DNA of 64,000 nucleotides from Prochlorococcus sp. scB245a_519A13 (GCA_000634415.1 JFNH01000102.1:1-64000); one strand, 5' to 3'. Positions 52,096 through 64,000 are shown, counted from the stretch's first letter. The notes: generated by a model from the letters alone, not told the origin. Made by a program: numbers and translations.

Positions 52096-55000
52096 ATGAG
52101 TTTAAATACTTTAGTTGATTATATTTCAAACTCACAAATTACTTCTGAATTAATAGAAAGAATTTCAAAAAATAATGAATTAAATATTGTTGGTTCAAGT
52201 AGATATGCAAAATCAATAATATTAGATAGCATCGCAAAAAAAGAGGAAAAAAATATATTATTAATTTGCCCTAATGTAGAAATTGCCTACAAATGGATTG
52301 GTTATTTTGAAAGTATAAATGATAAAGAAGTTTTATATTATCCTCCAACAGAACATCTACCATATTCATCAATTAATAAATCTAAAGAGGTTGAATTTAG
52401 TCAGCTTACTGTTTTATCCAAATTAATAAAAAAAGAGAAAAATGAACTTAATATTGTTATATCAACTGAGAGATCACTACAACCTCATCTAATAAATAAA
52501 AACCTATTAATTGAAAACAAGTTAGATTTGCAAAAAGGGGTTGAAATCGAGATTCAAGAATTAGCAAATAAACTTACGATGCTTGGTTATACGAAGGATA
52601 ATGTAACTTCAACAGAAGGATTCTGGAGTAGGAGAGGGGAAATAATAGATATTTATCCTGTCAATAATGAGTTTCCTATAAGGTTAGAATTTTTTGATAA
52701 TGTAATTGAGAAAATAAGAGAATATGATCCCTATACACAGAAAACATTAGAAAGTATAAATAATATTGAAATAATACAGGCTGGATTTGATTTGCTAATA
52801 AAAGATAAGTTAAATAATTTATCTAAGAACAATCTTTTTAATTCAGAAGATATAAATAAAAATAATCTTGATCGTTATTTAGGAATAATTGAAGAAGAAC
52901 CCTCAAACATAATAGATTTTATAAATAGGGAAACAATTCTTGTAATTGATGAATTAGAAGATTGTAAAAAATTTGCAAATAATTGGTATCTAGATTCAGA
53001 AAGTAATTTTGATAATTGTACGTATGAATTAAATGAGAACCTTAAAAATAATGACATTTATTTAGAGGCCAAACCTAATTTGCATTTAAAGTTTGACGAA
53101 ATATTAAATTCACTAGGAAATTTTAAATTGATAAAATTTTATGAATTTGAATCTAAAATCAATATTGATAATAGATTTTTGTTAAACGATAAAAGATTAA
53201 ATTCATACTCTAAAAATGTAGGAAAATTATCCAATGATATTAATAAAAATATAAAAAATAATGAAAAAGTATGGATATTATCAGCACAACCATTGAGAAC
53301 AAGGACTTTACTTTTTGAGCACGAATGTAATGCAAACTTCTTAAACAATCCTAATGATATTGATGAAGCATATAATTCAATTAATAATTCAACTCCTCTA
53401 ATTTTAAAAAATAAGAACAATTACGAAATCGAGGGGTTTTATCTTCCGATATGGAAAGTTGTCCTGATAACAGATAAAGAACTATTTTCACAACAATCTC
53501 TTTTTAATAATGTATTTATAAGAAGAAAAAGAAGAAGTGTCAATTCAAATATAAATGTAAATAAGATTAGTCCAGGTGATTTTATAGTTCATAAAAATCA
53601 TGGAATAGGAAAATTTTTAAAAATAGAAAAAATAAATATAACTGGAGATTCAAGAGATTATTTAGTCATTCAGTATCAAGATGGGAAGATAAGTGTTGCC
53701 GCTGATCAACTTGGTAGTGTTAACAGATATAGATCAAGCGGAAAAATAAAGCCGAAAATAAATAAATTAGGAGGGTCAGAATGGGAAAAAATAAAAGAAA
53801 AAAATAAGAAACAAATCAAAAAAGTTGCTGTCGATATTTTAAAACTTTATGCAAAGAGAGAAAAATTAAAGGGTTACATTTACCCAGAAGATGGTCCTTG
53901 GCAAGATGAATTAGAGGAATCATTCCCTTATCAACCAACACCTGACCAAATTACTGCTGTAGAAGAAATAAAATCTGATATGGAAAGCGATAAGCCAATG
54001 GATAGGCTAGTTTGTGGAGATGTAGGATTTGGCAAAACAGAAGTAGCTGTTCGGGCTATTTTTAAGGCTATTACATCAGGCAAACAGGTAATATTACTAG
54101 CGCCCACAACAATCCTAGCTCAGCAACATTGGAGAACAATAAGTAATAGATTTTCACCTTACCCAATAAAAGTATCATTACTCAATAGATTCAAAACCGT
54201 TAATCAAAGAAGGGAAATTTATGCTGGTTTGAAAAATAACAAAATTGATTTAGTTGTAGCAACGCACCAAATATTAGGAAAAGAAATAGAAATTAAAAAC
54301 TTAGGACTACTAGTTATTGATGAAGAACAAAGATTTGGAGTAAGGCAAAAGGAGAAAATAAAAAAAATCAAAACCAACATAGACGTTTTAACTCTCTCGG
54401 CAACTCCAATTCCAAGAACGCTTTATATGAGCTTATCTGGACTAAGACAAATGAGCTTACTAAACACTCCTCCACCATCAAGAAGATCAATAAAAACATA
54501 TTTATCTGAAATAGATATGGATGTTATAAGAACTGCAATTAATCAAGAACTTGATAGGGGAGGTCAAATATTTTATGTTCTTCCAAGAATTTCTGATATA
54601 GATCAAGCTGTAAACAAATTAAAAAATATGTTTCCCAGCTTAAAATTTATTGTTGCTCATGGGCAAATGAACGAAACAGAGCTTGAAAATGCAATGATTG
54701 CTTTTAATAATGGAGAAGTAGATCTAATGATTTGCACAACGATAATTGAAAGTGGATTAGACATCCCAAAAGTAAATACAATCATCATTGAAGATTCTCA
54801 CAAATTTGGGCTTTCACAACTCTATCAACTTAGGGGAAGAGTTGGTAGAAGCGGTGTACAAGCACATGCTTGGTTATTTTATCCAAATATAAATAAAATT
54901 AATGACTCTGCAAAACAAAGATTGAAAGCGATAAAAGACTTTTCAGAACTAGGTAGTGGATACCAACTTGCAATGAAAGATATGGAAATAAGAGGTGTTG

Positions 55001-55605
55001 GCAGTTTACTAGGAGAAGAACAAAGTGGAAAGGTTAATGCTATTGGATATGATTTATATATAGAAATGCTCCATGAGGCTATTTCAGAAATCAGCGGGCA
55101 AGAAATTCCTGAAGTTAATGACACTCAAATTGATCTACCAATAAATGCATTTATACCTGCAACATGGATATTAAACAGAGAAGAGAAGCTTGAGGCTTAC
55201 AAATCTGCTACTGAATGTTCAAATAATGATGAATTAACTGAATTAGCTACAGACTGGGTAAATAGATATGGAAACTTACCCAAACCTGTTGAGTCTCTAA
55301 TTATGATAATGAGACTAAAATTACTTGCTAAAAAATGTGGTTTTAATAAGATCAAGCTCAAAAAGCCAAACATTTTGATAGAGACAAAATTAAAAAATTC
55401 TACTTTTAAAATGCTTAAAAATTCTTTGGCAAATAGTGTTCAAAATAAATTTAATTTTAATGAAGGCGAACAATTATCAATAATTACTATAAGGGGTTTA
55501 GGTGCAACTGAAATTCAAAATCAAATTGATCAACTTATATTGTGGTTCGGGTCTTTTGAAAGAGAAATAAAGAATTTCGATAATGTACTTATTAAAAGAG
55601 AATAA
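52096..55605 (+). CDS. mfd: Transcription-repair coupling factor
   Basis: 1169 aa; CDVGFGKTEVAVRAIFKA, DEEQRFGVRQKE, LYQLRGRVGRSG, CarD-like RID ISPGDFIVHKNHGIGKF. Confidence 0.98.
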   Translation: MSLNTLVDYISNSQITSELIERISKNNELNIVGSSRYAKSIILDSIAKKEEKNILLICPNVEIAYKWIGYFESINDKEVLYYPPTEHLPYSSINKSKEVEFSQLTVLSKLIKKEKNELNIVISTERSLQPHLINKNLLIENKLDLQKGVEIEIQELANKLTMLGYTKDNVTSTEGFWSRRGEIIDIYPVNNEFPIRLEFFDNVIEKIREYDPYTQKTLESINNIEIIQAGFDLLIKDKLNNLSKNNLFNSEDINKNNLDRYLGIIEEEPSNIIDFINRETILVIDELEDCKKFANNWYLDSESNFDNCTYELNENLKNNDIYLEAKPNLHLKFDEILNSLGNFKLIKFYEFESKINIDNRFLLNDKRLNSYSKNVGKLSNDINKNIKNNEKVWILSAQPLRTRTLLFEHECNANFLNNPNDIDEAYNSINNSTPLILKNKNNYEIEGFYLPIWKVVLITDKELFSQQSLFNNVFIRRKRRSVNSNINVNKISPGDFIVHKNHGIGKFLKIEKINITGDSRDYLVIQYQDGKISVAADQLGSVNRYRSSGKIKPKINKLGGSEWEKIKEKNKKQIKKVAVDILKLYAKREKLKGYIYPEDGPWQDELEESFPYQPTPDQITAVEEIKSDMESDKPMDRLVCGDVGFGKTEVAVRAIFKAITSGKQVILLAPTTILAQQHWRTISNRFSPYPIKVSLLNRFKTVNQRREIYAGLKNNKIDLVVATHQILGKEIEIKNLGLLVIDEEQRFGVRQKEKIKKIKTNIDVLTLSATPIPRTLYMSLSGLRQMSLLNTPPPSRRSIKTYLSEIDMDVIRTAINQELDRGGQIFYVLPRISDIDQAVNKLKNMFPSLKFIVAHGQMNETELENAMIAFNNGEVDLMICTTIIESGLDIPKVNTIIIEDSHKFGLSQLYQLRGRVGRSGVQAHAWLFYPNINKINDSAKQRLKAIKDFSELGSGYQLAMKDMEIRGVGSLLGEEQSGKVNAIGYDLYIEMLHEAISEISGQEIPEVNDTQIDLPINAFIPATWILNREEKLEAYKSATECSNNDELTELATDWVNRYGNLPKPVESLIMIMRLKLLAKKCGFNKIKLKKPNILIETKLKNSTFKMLKNSLANSVQNKFNFNEGEQLSIITIRGLGATEIQNQIDQLILWFGSFEREIKNFDNVLIKRE

Positions 55606-55677
55606 ATTATTAAATAATTATTTAAAATCCGCGAAACAGTTTGATTTCGGTTAGGTTTATAAAAATTAATTTATTTT

Positions 55678-55839
55678 ATGGGTGAATATATAGACGTCGG
55701 AATCCAAACTTCGATTTTACCCTTATCAATTATTCTTTCATCAATTGCACTAGGCATATTTGCATTATTTGGAGAGGAAACAGAAAATGATGATGACGAC
55801 TCTGATTCAGGAAGTGGTGGCCTAATGCAACCTATTTGA
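55678..55839 (+). CDS. Small membrane protein with acidic tail (53 aa)
   Basis: MGEYIDVGIQTSILPLSIILSSIALGIFALFGEETENDDDDSDSGSGGLMQPI; not in ORF track. Confidence 0.65.
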   Translation: MGEYIDVGIQTSILPLSIILSSIALGIFALFGEETENDDDDSDSGSGGLMQPI

Positions 55840-55841
55840 AA

Positions 55842-56210
55842 TTATTTAAAAACAATTTTTTTTGACTTCCTCTTAGAGACTTTAAATAACCTATTAAATG
55901 AACCTACCATTAAAATAAAAGCAGATAAAGAAGATACAAAAATAAAAATTACCAAAAATATCTCATAGAGATATGAAAAGAGTTCAATTAATAATAAAAA
56001 AGATTTATTAAATGTCGAGGGTAGATTTTGTAACAGTAAATTTTTATTAGGAATTAAATAATTTATATAAACTAATAAAGCACTAAAAATAAACAAAAAG
56101 AAAGCTTCAGTAAATAGTCTTCTTTTAGATTTTCTTCGTAAATTTAATTTTTTTTTAAAAATATATTTATCAGTTTTAATATTCAAATTAGGGATGTTTA
56201 AATCTGCCAT
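55842..56210 (-). CDS. Hypothetical membrane protein
   Basis: 122 aa with TM segments. Confidence 0.6.
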   Translation of the reverse strand: MADLNIPNLNIKTDKYIFKKKLNLRRKSKRRLFTEAFFLFIFSALLVYINYLIPNKNLLLQNLPSTFNKSFLLLIELFSYLYEIFLVIFIFVSSLSAFILMVGSFNRLFKVSKRKSKKIVFK

Positions 56211-56304
56211 TGCAATACATCAAAGCTCAATGAATAAATTTGAATTACTCTGAAAAGAAATTAACCTATAGTATCGTGTTTGTATTTAAGATGCTAATTG
56301 CTGT

Positions 56305-56895
56305 TTATTCAGGGTTTATTAGTTCTTTTTTTTCTATATTTTCAAAAGGACTATAAAAATAAATAAAAGAAGAAGAGAATAGAATTAAAGAGAAAATTGC
56401 AATAAAAGGTGGAATAAAGAAATTAAAAAATTTAACTTTTTTATTTAACCCAAATCTCAATTTTTTAGGAATGTTAGTAGTAATATCAGTTTTTTTAATT
56501 CTTACTTTTGGAGATTCATTTAACTGATCAAAACAATTTATGGTATCCGAAAGTAATGAATTACCAATCTTTAGAACTAAAGGCTTTACATTTGCTTTAG
56601 AGCTCTTGAGAACAATATTATGTAAGTGGAGATTATCGGCTTTTATATCGATTAATTTAGACTCATATATTGGAATTTCGTTTTTGATTAAAAGATTTGA
56701 ATAAATATAAAAAGCATCCATAATAGGACCTAAATGTTCAATTTTGCCTTCAATAAGTGGTTTATCAACTATGGTTAATTTCCATTGAGAAATTATAGAT
56801 ATTTGATCTTTATTTTCATTAATGGAATAATCTGGCAATCCGATTATTTCGAGACTTACTGAAGATTGATGAAATGACAATTTATTTTGCATCAT
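56305..56895 (-). CDS. DUF4335-like protein
   Basis: LSFHQSSVSLEIIGLPDYS... and C-terminal TM; adjacent to DUF3038-like gene as usual in cyanobacteria. Confidence 0.65.
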   Translation of the reverse strand: MMQNKLSFHQSSVSLEIIGLPDYSINENKDQISIISQWKLTIVDKPLIEGKIEHLGPIMDAFYIYSNLLIKNEIPIYESKLIDIKADNLHLHNIVLKSSKANVKPLVLKIGNSLLSDTINCFDQLNESPKVRIKKTDITTNIPKKLRFGLNKKVKFFNFFIPPFIAIFSLILFSSSFIYFYSPFENIEKKELINPE

Positions 56896-56896
56896 T

Positions 56897-57439
56897 TTAA
56901 AAATCGTATAAAAAATTCTTTAACTTTTGATAACCCTGATTAGAAATACAAAAAGATAAAATAAGCAAAGATCTTATTATAATCTCAACATTTTCAGATT
57001 GATTTAAAAGCTTTTTCACTTTCATACTATCTACATTAAATCTCTCTTTAATCAACTCAATAAATCTCTTATTAAAATCATTCCAAATATCTGAATTCTC
57101 TTCAATATCTTCTTTAGATTTCAGTATATCTCTCATATAAGGATATAAATATTTAGCTAATTCAACGGTGATTTTAATTAAGGCATTGAATTCGTTAAGT
57201 TTAATATTGTTGTTAACAAAAGATTTTCTCAATGGATTATTATTCCTTAATTTCCAAATAGTAATTTTATTTGGCAGAACATCATTTAAATCAAGTCTAT
57301 TTGATAAAGCGTAAAGGGATTGAATACCATTTAAATCAATAGTTTCTAGAATTAATAATAATAAATCAAGCTTCTCTATAGATTGTCTTGATACGTGATT
57401 TCCCTTAGTTAAATCTGTAATTGTTCTCGATTAAGACAT
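56897..57439 (-). CDS. DUF3038-like protein, 5' end disrupted by in-frame TAA at codon 3 (or non-canonical start)
   Basis: Same frame is open from 57430 to 56897 (SRTITDLTKGNHVSRQSIEKLDLLLLILETIDLNGIQSLYALSNRLDLNDVLPNKITIWKLRNNNPLRKSF...), preceded in frame by ATG TCT TAA; the ORF track only shows the TTG-started 57232 form. Confidence 0.65.
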
Positions 57440-57460
57440 AAGAGGATTATAACAGAATTA

Positions 57461-57658
57461 TTAATCCATTTTTTGAAATAAAAATGAATATAACTTATCT
57501 AGTTCTTCAATAGTTAGCATTCCATAACTCCATAATAATATTGGTAATGGAATGTTATTTTTTATAGATAATTTTATACCAAGTTCAATAGTAGATTCAT
57601 CTAAACCTAATACATTAAATAAATAAATTATCATTTCTCTAGATAAATAATTATTCAT
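57461..57658 (-). CDS. DUF2949 family protein
   Basis: 65 aa; LGLDESTIELGIKLSIKNNIPLPILLWSYGMLTIEELDKLYSFL. Confidence 0.7.
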   Translation of the reverse strand: MNNYLSREMIIYLFNVLGLDESTIELGIKLSIKNNIPLPILLWSYGMLTIEELDKLYSFLFQKMD

Positions 57659-58818
57659 GAATTCTCTTTAATACTTGAGTAAATGAGAGATTTAGTCATT
57701 TGATTAAGGACTAATTTTCTTGTAAAAAGAAATTTATTTAAAAGTAAAAATGAAAATTTCCTAATTGGAAATAAAAAAACGTTTCTATTAGCAAAGATTG
57801 CTATCAATGAGTCAGTTATAAAAATAGTGAAGATAATATCTAAAATCCTGCTTGAAAAATACTTAAATTTAAAGAATATCAATTGCATTTTTGTAATAGC
57901 AGTATTTTTATTAAATAGATCATAAATAGTATTGACATCTCTCCAACAAGTATTTAGACCCTGACCACCAACAGGATGAAATGTATGAAACGCATCTCCT
58001 ACAAAAACAAATTTTTTAAAATTTAAAACTGGTAAATTTAAAGATAATGAAACAGGAAAAATATTAAATTCGCCAATTATTTGGTCCAACTTAAATTCAT
58101 CTGGCAAGATTGTTGATAAATTATCCATTAAAAAATTCTTGTCAGAATTTAATCTTTCAATTGCCTTTAATGTACTTGAAGTCCAAATTACTTGATATAA
58201 GTTTTTTTCTAAAGGTAATAATGCAAGTGGGCCTTCTCTTCTAAAAATTTCATAAGCACGCTTTTCGCAATGACCTCTAAGAGAAACTTTAAAAGTTAAA
58301 CAAGACTGACTATATGATTTTTTTATATCAACAAAATCAAAGAATTTTTTATCAAGTGAGTTTGCTCCTGTTGAAAAGAATTGATAATCAAATAATATTT
58401 TTTTGCGTAACAAACTCTGCGGTGTCATAAAAAAAATATTTTTATAAGTATCAATCTCTTGAAAAAATACGTTCATGAGATCCGAATGTTTAACTACCCA
58501 GCCAATATTTTCGGCAGAACTTATATCATCATCTAAGTCAGAAGTTGATAAATTGGTGAAAGCAGAAGTTACGCTATCTGAAATTGAAAGTGTATCAAAG
58601 CCAAATAAAAATGGTTCTAATTTTTCCCAAAGTCTGAATTTAGATAAGATTTTTCTTGTTGAGTGAGTAATTGCATAAGTTTTATCTTTATCAATTAATC
58701 TATCTTTTGTTAATAAATCAGTTAAAAAAATATTGCAATCAAATTTTGAAAGTGCAATTGAAAGTAATAAACCTGTGGGACCTGATCCAATAATTTTAAA
58801 ATTGAATTTATTTTTCAT
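57655..58818 (-). CDS. FAD-dependent monooxygenase (UbiH/VisC family)
   Basis: KIIGSGPTGLLLSIALS dinucleotide motif; FVGDAFHTFHPVGGQGLNTCWRDV. Confidence 0.88.
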   Translation of the reverse strand: MKNKFNFKIIGSGPTGLLLSIALSKFDCNIFLTDLLTKDRLIDKDKTYAITHSTRKILSKFRLWEKLEPFLFGFDTLSISDSVTSAFTNLSTSDLDDDISSAENIGWVVKHSDLMNVFFQEIDTYKNIFFMTPQSLLRKKILFDYQFFSTGANSLDKKFFDFVDIKKSYSQSCLTFKVSLRGHCEKRAYEIFRREGPLALLPLEKNLYQVIWTSSTLKAIERLNSDKNFLMDNLSTILPDEFKLDQIIGEFNIFPVSLSLNLPVLNFKKFVFVGDAFHTFHPVGGQGLNTCWRDVNTIYDLFNKNTAITKMQLIFFKFKYFSSRILDIIFTIFITDSLIAIFANRNVFLFPIRKFSFLLLNKFLFTRKLVLNQMTKSLIYSSIKENS

Positions 58819-58837
58819 CGTATTATATAAATATCAA

Positions 58838-59479
58838 CTATTTATTCAGATAAATATAGCAAATTTCCTCAAATGCCGGCCTTAATAAAAAGGGGTATTC
58901 ACCAACCCATAAGTTAATTTCAGGAAGCCAAGCATCGGTCAAATAAAAATCTCTGTCAAAATTACGGTTATCAGATGTTATTAAACATCTAATATTCGAA
59001 CCAACCCTAATTTGACTGTGCTTATTTTCCATAGGAAAACTTAATTTTTCCAAATAACCATCTTCATCTTCTAATTCAAGTACTAACCAAGTCCTTTTGT
59101 TTTCGATAACTTCTAATCGACCTTGCCTATTAGATTGTTCTCTTGAACTTTCAATCTTTTCTGTTTTATAGATATCTGATACATAGCCATCAAATAAAGA
59201 AAAAAATTTAAATTTTCTTAATTGTAAGTTTTTTCTACTTGATTCAAGAATAGGGCCCCAGATGATATACAAAAAGAAACCTACACATAGGAATAACCAG
59301 AAATTATTAGTTTGATCTCCAGTCGAACTAATAATCAATGAGATAAATCCACCAATTGAAGAGACTATTACTCTTTGAAGAATTTTTCTAGGATTCCCCA
59401 ACGCGTACTTAAATTGACTTCCTGTACCAACTGCAGGAATAAGTTTTGAAATTTGACTTGAATTAACTGGAATTAACAT
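58838..59479 (-). CDS. Conserved-type hypothetical membrane protein
   Basis: 213 aa, two TM segments then soluble domain. Confidence 0.7.
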   Translation of the reverse strand: MLIPVNSSQISKLIPAVGTGSQFKYALGNPRKILQRVIVSSIGGFISLIISSTGDQTNNFWLFLCVGFFLYIIWGPILESSRKNLQLRKFKFFSLFDGYVSDIYKTEKIESSREQSNRQGRLEVIENKRTWLVLELEDEDGYLEKLSFPMENKHSQIRVGSNIRCLITSDNRNFDRDFYLTDAWLPEINLWVGEYPFLLRPAFEEICYIYLNK

Positions 59480-59480
59480 T

Positions 59481-60329
59481 TTAAAAAATCAATTTTTCAA
59501 GTCCGTAAACTAAAGTTTCATAATTACCAATTTTTTTAATAGCCTGTAAAACACCTGGCATATATGCCTTTCTATCAATAGTGTCATGCTTAATTGTGTA
59601 AGTTTCACCTGGAGATCCCATAATTACTAACTGATGAGCGAGTAATCCTGGTAATCGTACAGAATGTATATTAATTCCAGAATCTCTGAGCCCACCCCGT
59701 ACACCTTTCAATGACTCAGACTCTTTTACTAAATTCTGATTAAATTTCTTTGGATATTCCTCAATCATTTCTGCAGTTTTTATGCACGTCCCGCTAGGAG
59801 AATCAGCCTTTTGATTATGATGCATCTCTATTAATTCAATATTGTCATAAAACCTTGCAGCTACCGATGCTGCCTGTTGAAGAAGAACCATACCTACAGA
59901 AAAATTAGGAATTATTGCACAACCAACCGATGCTTTCTGAGCAAAAACAGACAAATCATTTATTTGCGAGCGGCTTAGACCTGTAGTTCCTACTACTGGC
60001 GATACACCATATGCAATAGCTGCTCTGGTATTTTCATATACAGAATCAGGATGAGTAAAATCAACGAGCACAGGTTTGATATTTTCATTTCTATAGTTTT
60101 GACTAACAGAACATAAAGTTCCTTCAAAATCATTAGAAACAAAAACATCACAATTTTTTACCTTCAATAATTCAGAAATATTTGAGCCATTGTTCTTTTC
60201 GTTTATGTCGATTGCTGCAACAAGTTCACAATCTGTAGAATTTAATACAGTATTAATAACTTCACTGCCCATTCTGCCTAAAGCTCCGGATACTAGTACT
60301 GGTATAGGTTTTGTAGAGTTTTCAATCAT
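59481..60329 (-). CDS. dapB: 4-hydroxy-tetrahydrodipicolinate reductase
   Basis: [44 protein letters not shown]. Confidence 0.97.
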   Translation of the reverse strand: MIENSTKPIPVLVSGALGRMGSEVINTVLNSTDCELVAAIDINEKNNGSNISELLKVKNCDVFVSNDFEGTLCSVSQNYRNENIKPVLVDFTHPDSVYENTRAAIAYGVSPVVGTTGLSRSQINDLSVFAQKASVGCAIIPNFSVGMVLLQQAASVAARFYDNIELIEMHHNQKADSPSGTCIKTAEMIEEYPKKFNQNLVKESESLKGVRGGLRDSGINIHSVRLPGLLAHQLVIMGSPGETYTIKHDTIDRKAYMPGVLQAIKKIGNYETLVYGLEKLIF

Positions 60330-60431
60330 TTTTAAAAAAATTTTTTTTTAAAGGTTGTTACACGCTATTTATATTGCACACAATAACGTCTTTTCATTCG
60401 TAGGCTGGTAGAAATACTTAAAGAAAAACAA

Positions 60432-63400
60432 TGTTTACGCAGGTCCGCTCAGCAAATCGCAGAGTATCTCCTGTTGAGGATAACAAACACAAAGTTGTAA
60501 TAAAAGCAGTTTATGTTGTCCTTGAGCCACAATACCAAAATTCCTTAACGGAAGCTGCAAAGTCAATAAATAAGATGAATGGACCAATAGGTATAGACCT
60601 TAGTGGCTACCTTATCGAAGAACTTAGGAATGAAAGTAATTTTGAAGATTTTAAAGAAGATATAGCTAATGCAGATATATTCGTTGCTTCTCTAATTTTC
60701 ATTGAAGACCTTGCTCAAAAAGTAGTTGATGCAGTATCTCCATTTAAAGACAAACTTAAAGCATCAATTGTTTTCCCCTCCATGCCAGAGGTAATGAGAT
60801 TAAATAAGTTAGGTTCATTTAGTATGGCCCAACTTGGTCAATCTAAAAGTATTATTGGAGATTTAATAAAAAAGAAAAAAGAATCTGATGGAGCAAGTTT
60901 CCAAGATTCAATGTTGAAGTTATTAAATACACTACCTTCAATACTTAAATATCTACCAGTAGAAAAAGCTCAAGATGCAAGAACATTTATTCTGAGTTTT
61001 CAGTACTGGTTAGGTGGTACCACTGAGAACTTAAAAAACTTCTTGTTAATGATTTCTGAAAAGTACGCTGTTTCAGAGATCATAAAAGATCAAATAGAAG
61101 AATTCAAAATTCAAGACCCTGAAACATTCCCAGATTTAGGAATTTGGCATCCTCTTGCCCCTTGCATGTTTGAAAGTCTTAAAGAATATCAAAATTGGGA
61201 AAATAATAGGAAAGATATAAATCCTAAAGATGACAAAACTCCGACAATAGGCTTAGTACTTCAAAGGAGTCATATCGTTACAGGAGATGATGCCCATTAC
61301 GTTGCTGTTATTCAAGAATTGGAATACAGAGGTGCGAGAGTTCTACCTATATTCTGTGGAGGTCTAGATTTTTCTAAACCAGTTAATGAATTTTATTATG
61401 ATTCCATAAATAAGGATCAACCTATAGTAGATGGAGTTGTATCTCTAACAGGATTTGCACTAGTTGGTGGGCCAGCAAGACAAGATCATCCTAGAGCTAT
61501 TGAAGCTCTAAAAAGGTTAAACAGGCCCTATATGGTTGCACTTCCATTAGTCTTCCAAACCACGCAAGAATGGGAAGATAGTGATCTAGGATTACACCCT
61601 GTTCAGGTAGCTCTTCAGATTGCAATTCCAGAGCTTGATGGTGCTATTGAACCTATTATTCTCTCAGGTCGTGATGATGCTACAGGTAAGGCGCATACCC
61701 TCCAAGATCGAGTTGATGTAATAGCTGAAAGAGCAATAAAATGGTCGACTCTAAGAGTTAAGCAAAGAAAGGATAAAAAATTAGCCATAACAGTATTTAG
61801 TTTTCCACCAGACAAAGGAAATGTTGGTACCGCAGCATACTTGAATGTTTTTGGTTCAATTTATAGAGTACTTCTTGAAATGAAATCGAAAGGATATCAA
61901 ATAGAAGAACTTCCAAGTAATTCAAAAGAATTAATGGAAAAAGTAATTAACAATCCTGAAGCGATGGATGGCTCTCCAGAGTTAAATATTGCTCATAAAA
62001 TGTCAGTAAAAGAATATGAAGAGTTCACTCCATATTCACAAAGACTTGAAGAAAACTGGGGTAAACCTCCTGGGAACCTTAATAGTGACGGACAAAACCT
62101 TCTTATCTATGGAAAACATTTTGGAAATGTTTTTATAGGAGTTCAACCTACATTCGGTTATGAAGGTGACCCCATGAGATTGCTCTATTCAAGAAGTGCA
62201 AGTCCTCATCATGGTTTTGCTGCTTATTACACGTATGTAGAAAAAATCTGGGGAGCTGATGCTGTTCTTCATTTTGGAACTCACGGCTCACTCGAATTTA
62301 TGCCTGGGAAGCAGATGGGCATGAGTGAAACTTGCTATCCGGATTCTCTCATTGGATCATTGCCTAATTTGTATTACTATGCCGCCAATAATCCATCTGA
62401 AGCAACAATTGCGAAAAGAAGAGGATACGCTTCAACTATTAGTTATCTGACTCCTCCAGCGGAAAATGCAGGACTCTACAAAGGACTTAAAGAACTTAGT
62501 GAACTCGTTGGTTCTTATCAACAATTAAGAGAAAATAGCAGAGGCATTCAAATTGTTAATGCAATAGTTGAGACTTCTAAACAATGTAACCTTGACAAAG
62601 ATGTAGAGCTTCCTTCAAAAGACGTCGAAGAACTTTCAATAGATGAAAGAGATTTATTTGTTGGTAATGTCTATAAGCAATTGATGGAAATTGAAAGTAG
62701 ATTGTTACCATGCGGTCTGCATACTATTGGAGAAGCTCCAACAGCAGAAGAAGCTGTTGCAACACTTGTAAATATTGCATCTTTGGAGAGAGAACAAGAA
62801 GGATTAAGATCTCTCCCTGGATTACTCGCTGAATCCATAGGTCTAACTATAGAACAAATTTACGATGGTAATAATAAAGGTGAACTTAAATTTGTAGAGT
62901 TAAATGAAAAAATCATAAAGACAGCAAGAGAGTCGATTTTTGCGATGGTCAACTCCTTAAAAATTGTTAATGGCAGAGTTTATATAGAAAAATCACTTCT
63001 TTCCAAACTTTTCGATTTACTTAAAGTTTTTGGTCTAAATTTACCTACCCCTTGGCTAAGAGTCTGTAGATTAAATGGATTTAATGAAGTTAATCAGAAG
63101 GAATTAAATAAATTATTTGACTACTTACTTTTCTGTCTAGAACAGGTTTGCGCAGATAAAGAAATGGATAGCCTCATTAAAGCATTAGATGGAAATTATG
63201 TTTTACCTGGACCAGGTGGAGATCCCATAAGAAATCCAGGTGTTTTGCCAAGTGGTAAAAATATCCATGCGCTTGATCCTCAATCAATACCAACTACTGC
63301 AGCAGTAGCTGCAGCGAAGTCAGTTGTTGACAAATTAATTGAAAGACAAAAAGAAGAGCAAGGAACTTGGCCTGAAACAATAGCTTGTGTTTTATGGGGT

Positions 63401-64000
63401 ACTGATAACATTAAAACTTACGGAGAATCACTGGCACAGATCTTATGGTTTGTTGGGGTAAAACCAAAACCAGATTCTGTTGGAAGAATTAACAAATTAG
63501 AATTAATCCCTTTAGAAGAATTAGGCAGGCCAAGAATAGATGTAGTAGTTAACTGTTCAGGAGTATTTAGAGATCTATTTATTAATCAAATGGCATTAAT
63601 AGATCAGGCAGTCAAATTAGCAGCTGAAGCTGATGAACCATTGGAATCTAATTTCGTAAGGAAACATTCGCTAGAACAAGCCGAAAAAGAAGGGACTTCT
63701 ATCAGAGAAGCTTCAGCGAGAGTATTCTCTAATGCAAGCGGAAGTTACAGTTCAAATGTTAATTTAGCCGTAGAAAATTCAACTTGGGAGGAAGAAAATG
63801 AATTACAAGAAATGTATTTATCTCGCAAAACATATGCTTTTAATGCTGATAATCCAGGTGAGATGAATCAAAAAAGAGAGGTATTTGAGTCAGTAATGAA
63901 AACAGCAGATGTTACATTTCAAAACCTTGATTCTTCAGAGATTTCATTAACAGATGTAAGTCATTATTTTGATTCGGATCCAACAAAATTGATCAAAACA
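60432..64000 (+). CDS. chlH: Magnesium chelatase subunit H, 5' portion (3' end outside window)
   Basis: Open from ATG 60432 to window end; [99 protein letters not shown]. Confidence 0.97.

Noticed and set aside
53139-53420. 93-aa and similar ORFs on - strand inside mfd
   Set aside because: Shadow ORFs of a long conserved gene

Overview
AT-rich, gene-dense cyanobacterial chromosome segment. Gene content and protein style (chlH, acsF, Psb30-like peptide, DUF2996, DUF1651, CCB4-like, cobN/cobU, metH) fit Prochlorococcus, probably a high-light clade, but this is a judgement from the sequence, not a database match. Most of the window is core housekeeping: pgi (5' truncated by the window), leuS, dapF, uvrC, hemJ, cobN, ilvE, metH, pheT, rpmG, rpsR, metG, cobU, one tRNA with anticodon CAT, clpS, a 2-Cys peroxiredoxin, rpmF, acsF, tldD/pmbA, fmt, terC, mfd, dapB and chlH (truncated at the 3' edge). 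A tRNA/clpS-proximal stretch (about 33.3-37.1 kb) is accessory-like and full of very small ORFs. The most interesting observations are: (1) an FtsH-family AAA+ protein whose HEXXH zinc motif reads NEVGR and whose first TM segment is missing; (2) an RNase R-like protein with intact RNA-binding domains but lost RNB catalytic motifs, together with a minimal RNB protein that keeps the catalytic motifs but lacks the N-terminal RNA-binding domains; (3) a ribbon-helix-helix/J-domain fusion next to direct repeats and TCTYATATRAGA palindromes; (4) a small RHH-like regulator bracketed by AGTGT-N-ACACT dyads; (5) a DUF3038-like gene with an in-frame TAA at codon 3.
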